Assembly (NCBI GenBank): GCA_017893485.1
Contig: CM030361.1
Span: 311,921,469 to 311,985,468 of the forward strand
Length of the DNA: 64,000 bases
Source: Hemerocallis citrina
Lineage: Eukaryota > Streptophyta > Magnoliopsida > Asparagales > Asphodelaceae
Reading direction: 5' to 3'
The notes under the pieces are model-generated. The model saw only the letters and a list, made by a program, of their open reading frames with translations. It made no database searches and was not told the DNA's origin. Shown one piece after another: positions 14,752 through 23,755 of the stretch. Positions within the stretch are counted from its first letter, which is position 1; each line of letters begins with the position of its first letter. A program made the position numbers and the translations under genes.

Positions 14752-15255
14752 TGTAACACCCCGTAGTTTTCAAAAGAGTATAATATAAAAATAAAAATAT
14801 ATATGTATGTTGAAAGATGGTATGTGCTGTTTGAAAAAATATATATAGCTTAATGGCATATATATGATAATATATTGAAAAGTTGATATGTATTGGTATT
14901 GGTGGGGGCCCACTGCGTTGAAAACACAGCAGCACTAGGTGCTGTGTGTGTTGGAAAGGTGATGACATCACCGAAGGATGCTGGGGCCCACCTTACTCTT
15001 GCTGTGTACTTCACCCGGGAGGGGGGTTTTTTGGAAGTGGAAAAGTGGGAGTTAAGGTTTTGAGTAATGGGAAGGGGAAGAGTTTGGAGTTTTGGGTGTC
15101 GAGTTGATGAAAGGTTGGGAATTTGAAGAGTTGGGGATTTGAGAGTTATAGCATTTGGAGGGTCTTAGGGAGAGGTTAAGCAAACGAAGAGATCGTGATT
15201 TAATTTTTGAGAATTATTAGGGTGAGAATTTTGCAAATGAGACCCTAACCTAGAC

Positions 15256-15266
15256 CTATAAATAGC
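15256..15266 (+). promoter_or_regulatory. TATA box of the plus-strand LTR
   Basis: CCTATAAATAG, a near-ideal plant TATA box, is followed about 30 bp later by CACACACCAAAAACTAAAC and then a GA-rich leader. This is the usual layout of a plant LTR promoter and transcript start region. It supports the plus orientation of the LTR at 14752. Whether it is active cannot be told. Confidence 0.6.
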
Positions 15267-16169
15267 ACCATTTTTTTCTCGTTCCACACACCAAAAACTA
15301 AACAAAAAAAAGGAGAAAGAGAGAAAAAGAAAGAGAGAAGAGAGTTTTGTGCTTGGAGGCTCTTACTAGGAGAAGATCTAGGAGGTCACTTTGGAGCTAG
15401 GAGTGGTGTTTCTTTTCTTTCATTAGTCAAGCTTCAAAAGATGGGTGTTTCTTTTCTTTTCTTTTAGGGATTGCATGTTTAAAGAGTAGTATTAATTTGG
15501 TATCATAACTAGAAGATAAATTCATGTTTTTATGTTTGATAAGTTGTAGAAATATTAATATTGATTAAGGAACAAAGTATTGTCATGTTGCTTGGAAATT
15601 GAGAACAAAAAATAAGGAGAAATTTGTAGTTTGTATGTTAATGAACAAATATAGAAACTAGAAATTTGTGAAATGTTTGAAGAGATTTTCTTTATAATCA
15701 AAAGGGAACTTTGGTAATGTAAAATATATATATACATAGCCTATTAAAGTTTTGATTAAAATAATTACAATTCTTGTAATAAAAGAGAAGAATGAGAGAT
15801 TTGAAATTGAGTTATTATCAAATATGAGTTTTAAACCCATGAGTTTCTGTAGTAAATAAATTATCGAAAAGAAGAATTGATGTCATGGAACTCATTTGAG
15901 TGCTTCTAAAAGATATAATATGCTGCTTTTAAATTAAAAAGAATAAATGCAAATTTGTGTCTATCAATAAAAATAAACGATTTTGAAAGTTGTTTTATTC
16001 TTTAAATTTTAATTTTTTATAAATCAGTGGATAACTATTATAAAGTAATCTCAGCTTTTATAAATTTATTTCAGTCAAATAAAAGAGTTGATCAAAATTG
16101 AGAAATCGAGTTTTGTAAGATAATGGAATAACGGAGAACTTGAACAAAAGCCTAGAAAGAGCCTTGGTA

Positions 16170-16262
16170 TTGTTGGCCGCACTTGGCCTAGTGGTCTGGT
16201 GTTGCGTTGGCATCCCTGTCTGCTCGGGTTCGACTCCTGTGAAGCCCAAAACTATTTTTGTT
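16170..16262 (+). mobile_element. SINE-like tRNA-derived module 1
   Basis: A pol III type 2 promoter is visible: an A-box-like TTGGCCTAGTGG at about 16183-16194 and a perfect B box, GGTTCGACTCC, at 16227-16237, at the spacing found in tRNA genes. A T-rich stretch after 16253 could end pol III transcription. The ends do not pair as an acceptor stem and no cloverleaf can be drawn convincingly, so this looks like a tRNA-derived SINE head or a degenerate tRNA rather than a working tRNA gene. It lies inside the plus-strand LTR. Confidence 0.6.
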
Positions 16263-16327
16263 TTAATTACACTCAGAACCCGAAATCGATTATAAAGGGA
16301 TTTCGAGGAAGAAACTGAACGGACTTA

Positions 16328-16400
16328 TTGGCTTGTGGCTCCCTTAGGCACTGTCCGTGTCTCTCATGGGTTCGAAACCCAGCGGCAACTTATATTTTTT
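16328..16400 (+). mobile_element. SINE-like tRNA-derived module 2
   Basis: A second tRNA-like module has GGTTCGAAACC as B box at 16369-16379, an A-box-like TGGCTCCCTTAGGCACTG at about 16335, and a T6-7 stretch at 16393. It follows module 1 at about 142 bp, B box to B box. The two B boxes differ (GACTCC versus AAACCC), so they are not a simple duplication. They could be the two halves of a dimeric SINE or two independent tRNA remnants. Confidence 0.5.
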
Positions 16401-16493
16401 TATGGTTTAAAAATGATTTAGTGAGTTTAAAATGCATTAAAAAAATGGGAAAAATCCTTGTGTTTATAAAATGTGATGAAGGATTTTTTAAAA

Positions 16494-16892
16494 TCCCTAC
16501 TATTTTAATGGGAGAGTTGGGGTTGTAAACAAACAAACCCTAATTTTGTAACTGAGTAAACACGTGCAATATACGGCAAACTAAATCCACCAAACATACC
16601 CGTGTGATGCACGTGCAGCTCCTAAAAAAGGGATATTTTAGCAAATGCCCCCATTTAAAATGTGAAAATTAGCATATACCCCCACTATTTTAAGAAATAC
16701 TCCTATTTCTAATATTATAATGGGAGAAGACCTTAGTGTCATTTGTAAATGTTTTGTCAATCTACCAACCCGTGCAATACACGTGCATAACTATTATAAA
16801 GGAGGTTCTAAGTTCAAATCCAGATTATGTCTAAATTTTTATTTTAAAAAACTATATTTATTAAGACGTGCATCGCACGTGCAAATTACTAG
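16494..16892 (+). mobile_element. Small non-autonomous Helitron
   Basis: The 5' end TCCCTACTATTTTAATGGGA begins with the TC dinucleotide and is preceded by A. The 3' end has a perfect hairpin, ACGTGC-ATC-GCACGT, at 16866-16880, then 8 bases and the terminal CTAG at 16889-16892, followed by T. This matches the Helitron signature: TC start, hairpin, CTRR end, insertion between A and T. A second 5'-like stretch, TCTAATATTATAATGGGAGA, at 16708 and degenerate hairpin ends near 16599 and 16770 suggest a nested or chimeric element. There is no RepHel coding sequence, so it depends on a helper elsewhere. Confidence 0.7.
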
Positions 16893-17504
16893 TTGTTTTA
16901 AAGATTTTCTATGTATACTTGAGAAGTAAAAGAGACATTTTTAGATAGAATGAGATTTGTTCTCAAGTTAATTATTTAGAGAACATGATTTTATCTTTAG
17001 AAGAAAAGAAAAGATTTTGATGAGAAAATTAGTTCTCTTGTTGAGATTTTGCAATTATGTTGAATTCTTGATTTCTACATGTGCTTAATTGATGATGAGT
17101 TTTAAATTAGATGAATTCATGAGTATTATTATTATTTGAAAGAATTGAGAATGAATAAGTGAATCATGAATAGTATATTGATTAAGTTGTGAATAGGTTG
17201 ATGATAAAGAATATTTTGAGTTAAGACATGATTATTGAAGGGTATGAATACCCATGATTCTTGTTCATGAAAAATTATGATTTAGAGTTAGTAAGACCTC
17301 GGGTACCGGCACTATTTAAAATAAAAGATTTAAGGTATAATTTTGAGATATTTCCATGGAGCTATCTCGTATTTTTTGTGAGTAAGTCCGGTAGGAGGTA
17401 AAACTAATTCTAGGAATAATAACTTATTCATGTCTTGAGCTTAAGAATTAGGCACTTAAGAGAAGTGTAGTAAACCTAGGCAAACGTAAGTGGGGCACTC
17501 TATA

Positions 17505-17735
17505 TAGTCAGGCGGTGTACTCCGGGACTATAGACCCAATCGGGTGGTGTACTCCGGGACTGAGGTTTCTTCGGTGGAGACAAATTTTTATTTTGAAATC
17601 CGGGACTATGCGTAGTCGGGCGGATAGTTTATCGTACTCCAGTGTATATACGTATGCCGCGGCTAGAGGGGCACTTACAGGGTATTCACACGATAAGGAG
17701 TCTATATAACAGTCAGGCGGTGTACTCCGGGGCTA
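17505..17735 (+). repeat. Degenerate tandem motif GGCGGTGTACTCCGGGACTA inside the LTR
   Basis: The motif GGCGGTGTACTCCGGGACTA occurs at about 17513, as GGTGGTGTACTCCGGGACTG at about 17542 and as GGCGGTGTACTCCGGGGCTA at about 17714. Partial forms (ATCCGGGACTATG, ATCGTACTCCAG) lie between. This GC-rich patch contrasts with the AT-rich remainder. It lies just upstream of the conserved CTATGTAGTATGGGATGC block and is probably part of the LTR. Confidence 0.6.
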
Positions 17736-18003
17736 GGATCTGTACTCGTGGAATATCTGAACCTTGTTCTGACTACTGGGTAGTATCATGGCGAAGGATG
17801 GAACCCTACAATGTGGAGTGCGTAGGTGCTTGCCCTCGGACCTATGTAGTATGGGATGCATAGAATCCGAATAAGTATGCATTAGTGTCATCTTAGAATA
17901 AAATTGTGTGCATTAGGCATTAAGGCATCACATACACTTACATGTTTAGAATAATCACTTTTGACACTTTATTGTTCATTCAAAATTGTGATTTGATAAA
18001 GTA

Positions 18004-18036
18004 CTAGGTATGCCCGTGGCACGTGCCTACGGCACG
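18004..18036 (-). mobile_element. Helitron 3' terminus, minus strand
   Basis: On the minus strand the sequence reads hairpin GTGCC-GTA-GGCAC, then CACGGGCATAC, then CTAG, then T, which is a Helitron 3' end inserted at an A/T site. The CTAG is at 18004-18007 on the plus strand. The body should extend to the right, but I could not find its 5' end, so only the terminus is called. It marks the point where the plus-strand LTR is broken off. Confidence 0.65.
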
Positions 18037-18040
18037 TATT

Positions 18041-18570
18041 CGGAACTGCATATAAATTTATTTGGAGTTATTTGGTTGGATGAACTGCATATAAATTTAT
18101 GCATTATACTTGCTAAGATCAAAAGTCATTCACTATAACTCTTTATACATCTTTAACAATTATTCGTTAAATTGTTTCAGTTTTTTAGGAATTTATCTTT
18201 ATTTCCCTTAAATATCTAAATATTGACTTATCCAATTCTTCAAAAAGCTAGATTTTTTTAAAGAAATGTGCGAACATTAATTAAAAATATGCACCATGAC
18301 AGGAAAAAAAACTGATTGTAAACAAATACAACCACCTTTCTAATACAATCATCTACTATATACAGGCCTCCTTTGAAATTATATTGTTGATTCTCATTTA
18401 AGACTTTTGGTGGTTGATTCTCTCCTTTGGTGTGTTGGTGTAGGCAGTGATGCAAAACACTATATGATCTGAATAATTATTTCAAGCTTGTTGTATTTAT
18501 TCTTGATTATATATCTATCATATCCTAGTTGGCGCGGCACCCCAATGCAGCCCTAGTTATGAATAGTGTG
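18041..18570. other. AT-rich sequence, probably Helitron body; no gene seen
   Basis: No recognisable gene or known element is visible. A short direct repeat, GAACTGCATATAAATTTA, occurs at about 18045 and 18081. Near 18527-18560, two CTAG words flank GTTGGCGCGGCACCCCAATG, which could be another decayed Helitron-type end. The stretch presumably belongs to the minus-strand Helitron that starts at 18004. Confidence 0.35.
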
Positions 18571-19045
18571 TTCTGAGCCTACTGGTTTTTTTAAACCACA
18601 TGTTCAGTGTCTGTTAATCTGAGCTTACAAAATTTGAAACTTCATGTTCAGCTTCTGTTTGTCTTAAGCGTACACAATTTGATACTTCATGTTCAGTTTC
18701 TGCTGTTCATTTTCTGTTTGTTCTGTGTTAACAAAATTTGATACTTCATGATGTGTTTCTGTTTGTTCTGGGTTTACCAAATTTGATACTACATGCTATG
18801 TTTGTGTTTGTTATGAGCTTACAAAATTTGATACATCAGGCTCTGTTTGTGTTATTTATGAGCTTACAAAATTACACACTTCATGCTCTGTTTCTGTTTG
18901 TTCTGAGCTAACAAAATTTGACACTACATGCTCTGTTTGTGTTTGTTCTGAGCTTAGAAAATTTGATACTTCATGATATGTTTGTGTTAGTTCTGAGCTT
19001 ACAAACTTTGGCACTTCATGCTCTGTCTGTTTGACACTTCATTTG
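18571..19045 (+). repeat. ~45-bp degenerate tandem repeat, ~10 copies
   Basis: About ten copies of a 45-bp unit contain GAGCTTACAAAATTTGATAC, TTCATGCTCTGTTTCTGTTT and GTTCT. Copies differ at many positions (CATGATATG, CATGCTATG, CATGTTCAG), so this is an older array than the 70-bp minisatellite. There is no continuous reading frame. Helitrons often carry internal minisatellites, and the position next to a Helitron terminus fits that. Confidence 0.85.
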
Positions 19046-19074
19046 TAAAAAAAATATTAGCCATTTTACATGTC

Positions 19075-19570
19075 GCTAGCCAAATGACCAAGATATAGTT
19101 TGGAATCATAATAGATTTTAGGAAATTTTCTGAAAATTTCGACATAACCTCCCATAAAATATTAGCCATTTTACAGCAATTCCTTATGGAATTCTGCTCA
19201 CAATTAAAAATTTATCATCACAGTCAAGAAATATAAATCCTCCCCAGGCCAATCCAAGCAACATCACACAGACAACATATATATAGCTCTGGGAAGAAAA
19301 AATCTTCATATGACTAAGATACAAAATAAAAACCAAGATATCGTTTGAAAACATAATAGATTTTAGATAATTTAGTAAAAATTTTGACAGAACTTCCCCT
19401 AAAATATTAGCCCTTTTACAGAAATTCCTTACGGAATTCTGCTAACAATTAAATATATGACATCACAGGCAATAAATATCAATCCTCCCCAGGCTCAACC
19501 GAGCAACATCACACAGGCATCATATATATAAGGCTCTGGGGGAAAAAATCAGAATATAATGAAAGATACA
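19075..19570 (+). repeat. Two tandem copies of a ~245-bp unit
   Basis: Two direct copies, about 19080-19324 and 19325-19570, share CCAAGATAT at 19088 and 19333, AAAATATTAGCC, TTACAG(C/A)AATTCCTTA, TCCCCAGG at 19241 and 19486, and AACATCACACAG. The period at these landmarks is 245 bp. They differ at roughly one base in ten by eye. No coding frame runs through them. Confidence 0.8.
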
Positions 19571-20930
19571 AAATAAAAACCAAAAATTCGTTTGAAAACG
19601 TAATGGGTTTTTTAAAAAACCATCGAAAAACCTTTCAAAAACCAAACACAGAACCCAATACTCCACAAAATTGCGGGTGCGGGTATTAACATAACTATAT
19701 TATATCATCATTATACACAGATACTTACATAATCTCCCAAAATGCTAAATATTACAACTATTACATCCTTCACCAAAATTTACACCAACCAACAGAATGA
19801 GAGGTAAAAAAATTTTACAGTCTTGTAGAAAAACAGAATGCTTCATGTCTTCAAAAATGGGACCAAACAGTGTACCTAATAAAACAGTAAGAGTTTTGAA
19901 ACAAATAGTAAGAGTTTACAATAATCAATGAAAACAATGAGAGTTTTAAAACCAACTAACAACAAACAGCAAACAATAACTATTTGTTGAGGTAATAATA
20001 TGAGATGGAAGTATTTATGATCAATTTGCTGAGGTACTAATATGAGAAATTTGTTTTTCAGAGGACGGTTCACAATTTTTTAGCTTTCAAGTGAAAGAAA
20101 CTTCTATTACAATGTGGAAGCTATGTGTATGGACTCATAGCTCGTGTCAACATTCCATGAACAACACTCATGCATGCTCTTGGTGAAAATTCATATATAT
20201 CATTCTTAATGATTATTATCCATATCCATATGCAAGATTTCAGGAAGAGGTTTCATTGATATGGAAATAGAAGTATATATAGTAATTTCTTCAAAATAAA
20301 GTAAAGATTATAACGAAACATAAAACATAAAACATAAAACATAAAAAAGTTGCAAAGGTGGCTAATGAGATAACTTTTGTTTAGCAAATGTATCACCTTC
20401 TACATCTTCTGTGAAAAAATGAAAGTTTGAATGCTAAAAAAAATTCCTTTTGAATTTTTCATCATGCTTAAGGCATCGTGCCATGAAATTGACTTGCATT
20501 ATTTTTTTCAATCACACAACTGTAGTGAATAGGTCCTTTTATAAAAAAATTAACCTGTTACAGGCATCATGTTGTGAGATAGAAATGATAAATTAGTAAT
20601 ATTATGAAACTCTTAGCATCTTTGTGAACAAAAGATTTGAGTTTTTAAATGCAATATTTGTCAAGTATTATGATGTATATGCCAATAGTATTTGATATGG
20701 TGTTATGGTTTTTAGTGCTGATGTTAGAATTCAATTGGGTTGGCAAAATCTTATGTATCTGAAAGATTCTGTATGGACATTTTTGTGGCATTATGTTATC
20801 ATTGCGATTAGTAAAAAGTTACAACATATTTCCTTCATTAGCATGATTTAACATGAACTTCATTTCGATTTCTAAAAATCGATTTGTTTTCTTATTTTAA
20901 TTGCATATATTTCTGTTGGGCTATATATCA
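19571..20930. other. AT-rich sequence without a recognised gene
   Basis: No open frame worth calling and no recognised element. Minor features are two partial repeats of AGTAAGAGTTTTGAAAC-like text near 19885-19945, two TTGAGGTAATAATATGAGA-like words near 19985 and 20030, and ACATAAA repeated four times near 20318-20345. It lies inside the nested island between satellite blocks and may be body sequence of a Helitron or another transposon. Confidence 0.4.
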
Positions 20931-20940
20931 ATCTCATCGT

Positions 20941-21240
20941 GTGGTAAACATTTTTTTCAGATTAGGTGTAGGACCTTGTCTAGCATGGTCACGAAAGGTT
21001 TGAGATAATGACAGAGATCCAGGTGGTAGAATCAGCCCCCCCAGCTATTGTTCTTGATAATGGCCATTCGATCACCTATGCTAGACGGACAGGTTAGGAC
21101 CTATAGTTCTTGGTGAGCGAGCAAGTTGCCAGGGAGTTGTACTAATACAGATCTTATGATCCAGTATTTTCCTACTATGAATCCCGGGACATCAACTATT
21201 GTGCTAGAAGCTCTAGTCTTCTTAAACGGAGCTATATGAA
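20941..21240 (+). pseudogene. Possible captured exon fragment, unidentified
   Basis: An intron-like AT-rich stretch ends in TTTTTTTCAG at about 20951-20960 and is followed by about 280 bases with clearly more even base use than the surroundings. One frame from ATG at about 21008 reads 24 codons (MTEIQVVESAPPAIVLDNGH and four more residues before a stop). Another open stretch covers about 21120-21237. No frame is open throughout and I recognise no domain, so if this was an exon it is broken. Transposon-captured gene pieces often look like this. It could equally be internal transposon sequence. Confidence 0.3.
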
Positions 21241-21513
21241 AATTCCAAAAATAACTCATTCACAAATAACAACAACCCAAAAAATATACCTCATTCACAA
21301 ATAATATAACTCATTCACAGATTCTCTTCAATTTTGATGAAACAATTGATCTGTATATAAATGAGAGGAAATATATGATGATTAACTTTGACGTTCTATA
21401 AATGCCTACAAAAGTATAATGCACGTGATATAAATGCCTACAAAAGTATATGATCATTAAATGAAATGAATTGTCCATAAGAAAAAAAATAGTCAAGCAT
21501 TTAAAAATTGTAA
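21241..21513. other. AT-rich sequence with short direct repeats
   Basis: The word CTCATTCACAAATAA occurs at about 21258 and 21292, with a partial third copy at about 21309. AAATGCCTACAAAAGTATA occurs at about 21400 and 21431. No gene. It ends where TCTATATAATAAAAC, a possible Helitron 5' end, begins. Confidence 0.5.
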
Positions 21514-22128
21514 TCTATATAATAAAACACAAAGAAAGCTATCAAGTGGCTATGGTTCAATCTCCCCTAATATCAATTGTCCAGATTCATTCTCACAAAA
21601 CATATTTTCCCGCCCAAAATTTCAAACCCCAAAATTTTAAACCCTAAAACCAATTCTCTCTCTCTCTCAGCTCAGACCCCTACCGCTTCTCTCTCTCTCT
21701 TTCTTCCCCCGCTCTCTTTCGCTTCCCCAACTCAGAACAACCACCCCCCCTCTCTCTCTCTTCCCGAAATCCCGCACCCCATCAGCTCTGCCTCATCGAA
21801 CCCCATCAGCCTCGCCTTCTATTTCTTCCCTCGCTCTCTTTCTCTTCCCCAACTCACAACCCATCCCCCCTCCTCTATCTCTTCCAGAAATCCCGCACCC
21901 CATCAGCTCCGCCTCATCGAACCCCATCAGCCTCGCCTTATCGAAATCCATCAGCCCCGCCTCATCGAAACCCCATCAGCCTTGCCTTATCGAAATCCAT
22001 CAGCCCCGCCTCATCGAAACCCCATCAACTCTGTCAGCTCCTTTGAAGCTCTGTCAACCCAACCTCCACCTCAGCGCACTCGAAGCTCCGACAGCCTAAC
22101 CCCCACTGTAAGTTCAACTCCATTTTGA
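21514..22128 (+). other. Possible Helitron 5' end carrying a CT-rich gene-leader-like segment
   Basis: TCTATATAATAAAACACAAA at 21514, preceded by A, has the TC start and AT-rich form of plant Helitron 5' ends. About 60 bp later the sequence turns CT-rich (CAAACCCC, AAACCCTAAAACC, long TCTCTC runs), as in plant 5' untranslated leaders. A splice donor consensus, ACT|GTAAGT, lies at 22108 and is followed by a T/G-rich intron-like stretch. A 183-codon open frame spans this segment, but it has no ATG at its start, is made of Ser/Pro-rich low-complexity repeats, and is not called as a gene. A gene 5' end captured by a Helitron is a reasonable reading. No Helitron 3' end was found downstream. Confidence 0.4.
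21705..22035 (+). repeat. CT-rich minisatellite: 122-bp x2 then ~49-bp units
   Basis: Two 122-bp copies are anchored by CTTCCCCAACTCA at 21722 and 21844 and by GAAATCCCGCACCCCATCAG in each. They run into shorter units of about 49 bp containing GCCTTATCGAAATCCATCAG (about 21935 and 21984) and CCTCATCGAAACCCCATCA. The shorter units are themselves near-duplicates of a half unit of about 24 bp, TCGAAAYCCATCAGCC. The nested periods show stepwise local amplification. Confidence 0.85.
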
Positions 22129-22399
22129 ACTATTTAGAAATTGATAGTGTTTAGAAATTAATACTAATCCTGAAATTGATACAGTTTGCATCTAATTTTG
22201 CATCCAATAAGTTCAACTCCATTTTGCATCTAATTTTGCATATAATCCCAAAATTGATACTCACAAACACATTTAGGTTGATAAAGAAAGAGGGAGATTA
22301 CAGAGGAAGAGGAGAGTGAGGCAGGGTGTTGGATTAGGTTTAGGTTGATGAAGAGTTGCATTTCGATCAGTAATGCCAGCACCCTCTGCACTAATTCGA

Positions 22400-23080
22400 G
22401 TTGGTTTTTGTTTTTGTTTTGATTTGGTCGGTTGGTTGTGATCATTTTTGGGAAGTTTTTTTTTTTGGCAGACTTTGTGGTTGATTTTGTTGGTTTGGTA
22501 AAAATGGTTTAGGGTTCTGATATAAAGGGTTAATTTTGTTGGTAATGTAGTTGGTTTTGTGGAAATGAGAGTAGTTATTGGGTCTTGATCTAAAGGTGTG
22601 TAGTGATTTTCAGTGGTTAAGGGTACGAGTAAATTTATATGGATTTCAAAATTTGGTATATGATGCAAAAATGATATTGTTGTCTAAAGGAACATCACTT
22701 TAGGCATAAATAGTTGATCATTTAACAAATGTGGCGTTTAAGATTGTTTTAAGGTGAATGGAGAGAAAGAATCCAAGTAGTTGTTCCCAAAGGTTTTGGA
22801 TGACCTGATAAGTGCAATGTGGTTGTGTAACGTTTTAAACTATTAAATGAGCTGAAATTTGGTGCATCTTGATTTGGTGGGTTGTGGATATGTTTGGAAA
22901 GTTTTTTTTTTGTTGGTTTCATGGATAGTTTTGTTAGAAATGGAGTTGGTTTTTGTAGAAATGATTAGGGTTCTGATATAAAAGCCTAATTTTGTTGGTA
23001 ATGTAGTTGGCTTTGTGGAACTGATAGTAGTCGTTTGGGGTTTTGATGTAAAGGTATGGTTTTGATGTGTAGTGATCTTT
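22400..23080 (+). repeat. Direct duplication, ~456-bp period, in intron-like sequence
   Basis: Landmarks recur about 456 bp apart. AGGGTTCTGATATAAA is at 22511 and 22967; TTTTGTTGGTAATGTAGTTG follows each one. TTTTGATTTGGT and GGAAAGTTTTTTT-like text precede them, and TGTGTAGTGAT follows them. The copies have diverged by substitutions and small indels. The strand is T/G-rich with no open frame, as in a plant intron. Confidence 0.75.
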
Positions 23081-23755
23081 ATATGGGATACTGTTTAGAA
23101 ATTGATACTAATAATTGATACTGTTTAGAAATCCCGAAATTGATACTGTTTATGGTTGCAGGTTTTTAAATTTTTAGCTTTTGTTTTTAGGGTTTCGAAC
23201 GTTTATTAGTGTTTCCTCTTTGATTTTAGAGTTGAGTACGGCCGAGGATTGTAACTATATGAAAATGTGTTAGTTTATACTCTGTGTAAATACACTATGT
23301 GTTCGTATCTGTCACAATATTTTTGGGTGAATTTTTTATGTTTACACTGTGTTTGGTGTTTCTATGTTTATAGTAAAGGCAATGTTGTGTTTCCATGTAG
23401 ATTCTATTTTTTAATTTTTTCTCTTATTGAATTTTGTGTTTGCTGATTTTTTTCTCAAATGGCTACTATTCTGTAACTCATTGTAGTTAATATGGGTCAA
23501 TGTTATAGATGATACATAGTTTACCCAGTCTCTTAGGACTACACTTCCTTTGTTCTTAGGAATTATGTTCTCCATCCTGATATTAAGATGGGATAGCATA
23601 TAAGCTGGTGCGCATAGGAGATTTTTGTTCCTTAATCATATTCACACTTAGCATTATATACTATGGCCATGTAAGTATCTCCTTTTTTAAAAAAAATCCA
23701 CAACTCTTGATATAACAATAAGTTCCTCACATTTTAATGTTTACTTTAAAATAAA
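23081..23755. other. T-rich sequence without a recognised gene, right edge of island
   Basis: It begins with repeated GATACTGTTTAGAAATTGAT and CCCGAAATTGATACTGTTT words that also occur near 22140-22190, linking it to the preceding intron-like segment. GGTTGCAGG at about 23153 could be a splice acceptor. There is no open frame. The satellite resumes near 23756 with ATTGTAAATTTTCGCCC, a form also present at about 23822. No target-site duplication matching the left edge (14236) was found, so the island's outer boundaries are probably rearranged. Confidence 0.45.

Larger units (their letters stand above)
14752..18003 (+). mobile_element. LTR retrotransposon long terminal repeat, plus strand, 3'-truncated
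   Basis: It starts with TGTAACACCCCGTAGTTTTC, the form of plant chromovirus-type Ty3/gypsy LTRs. A TATA box followed by a C/A-rich and GA-rich leader lies at 15256. Near 17842 it contains CTATGTAGTATGGGATGC. The reverse complement of this matches ATGCGTCCCATACCACATGG at about 26829 and a related stretch at about 38197, in the two minus-strand LTRs of this window. The three are therefore one broad family, this copy in the opposite orientation. In the solo LTR about 740 bp follow this motif before the LTR end; here only about 160 bp follow, so the 3' end is missing. Younger insertions lie inside (two SINE-like modules and a Helitron at 16170-16892). No gag-pol coding sequence is present. Confidence 0.65.

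Noticed and set aside
15498..15512. TGGTATCATAAC resembling a Met-tRNA primer-binding site
   Set aside because: Two mismatches to the usual TGGTATCAGAGC, and it lies about 750 bp into an LTR that must be over 2 kb long, so not at an LTR end.
16170..16262. Functional tRNA gene
   Set aside because: A and B boxes are present but acceptor and anticodon stems cannot be formed convincingly.
18527..18560. Paired CTAG words with a GC-rich core as another Helitron end
   Set aside because: No clear hairpin at the proper distance from either CTAG; left as a remark only.
21008..21070. MTEIQVVESAPPAIVLDNGH resembling an actin-like N-terminus (VLDNG motif)
   Set aside because: The frame stops after 24 codons and no other actin-family motif appears in any frame downstream; a five-residue similarity is not enough.
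21577..22128. A 183-codon Ser/Pro-rich frame
   Set aside because: Its first codon is TTG, not ATG, and the sequence is CT-rich minisatellite with a splice donor inside; it reads better as an untranslated leader.
22273..22668. Minus-strand 131-codon frame
   Set aside because: It lies in T/G-rich intron-like sequence, has low-complexity composition and no recognisable motif.
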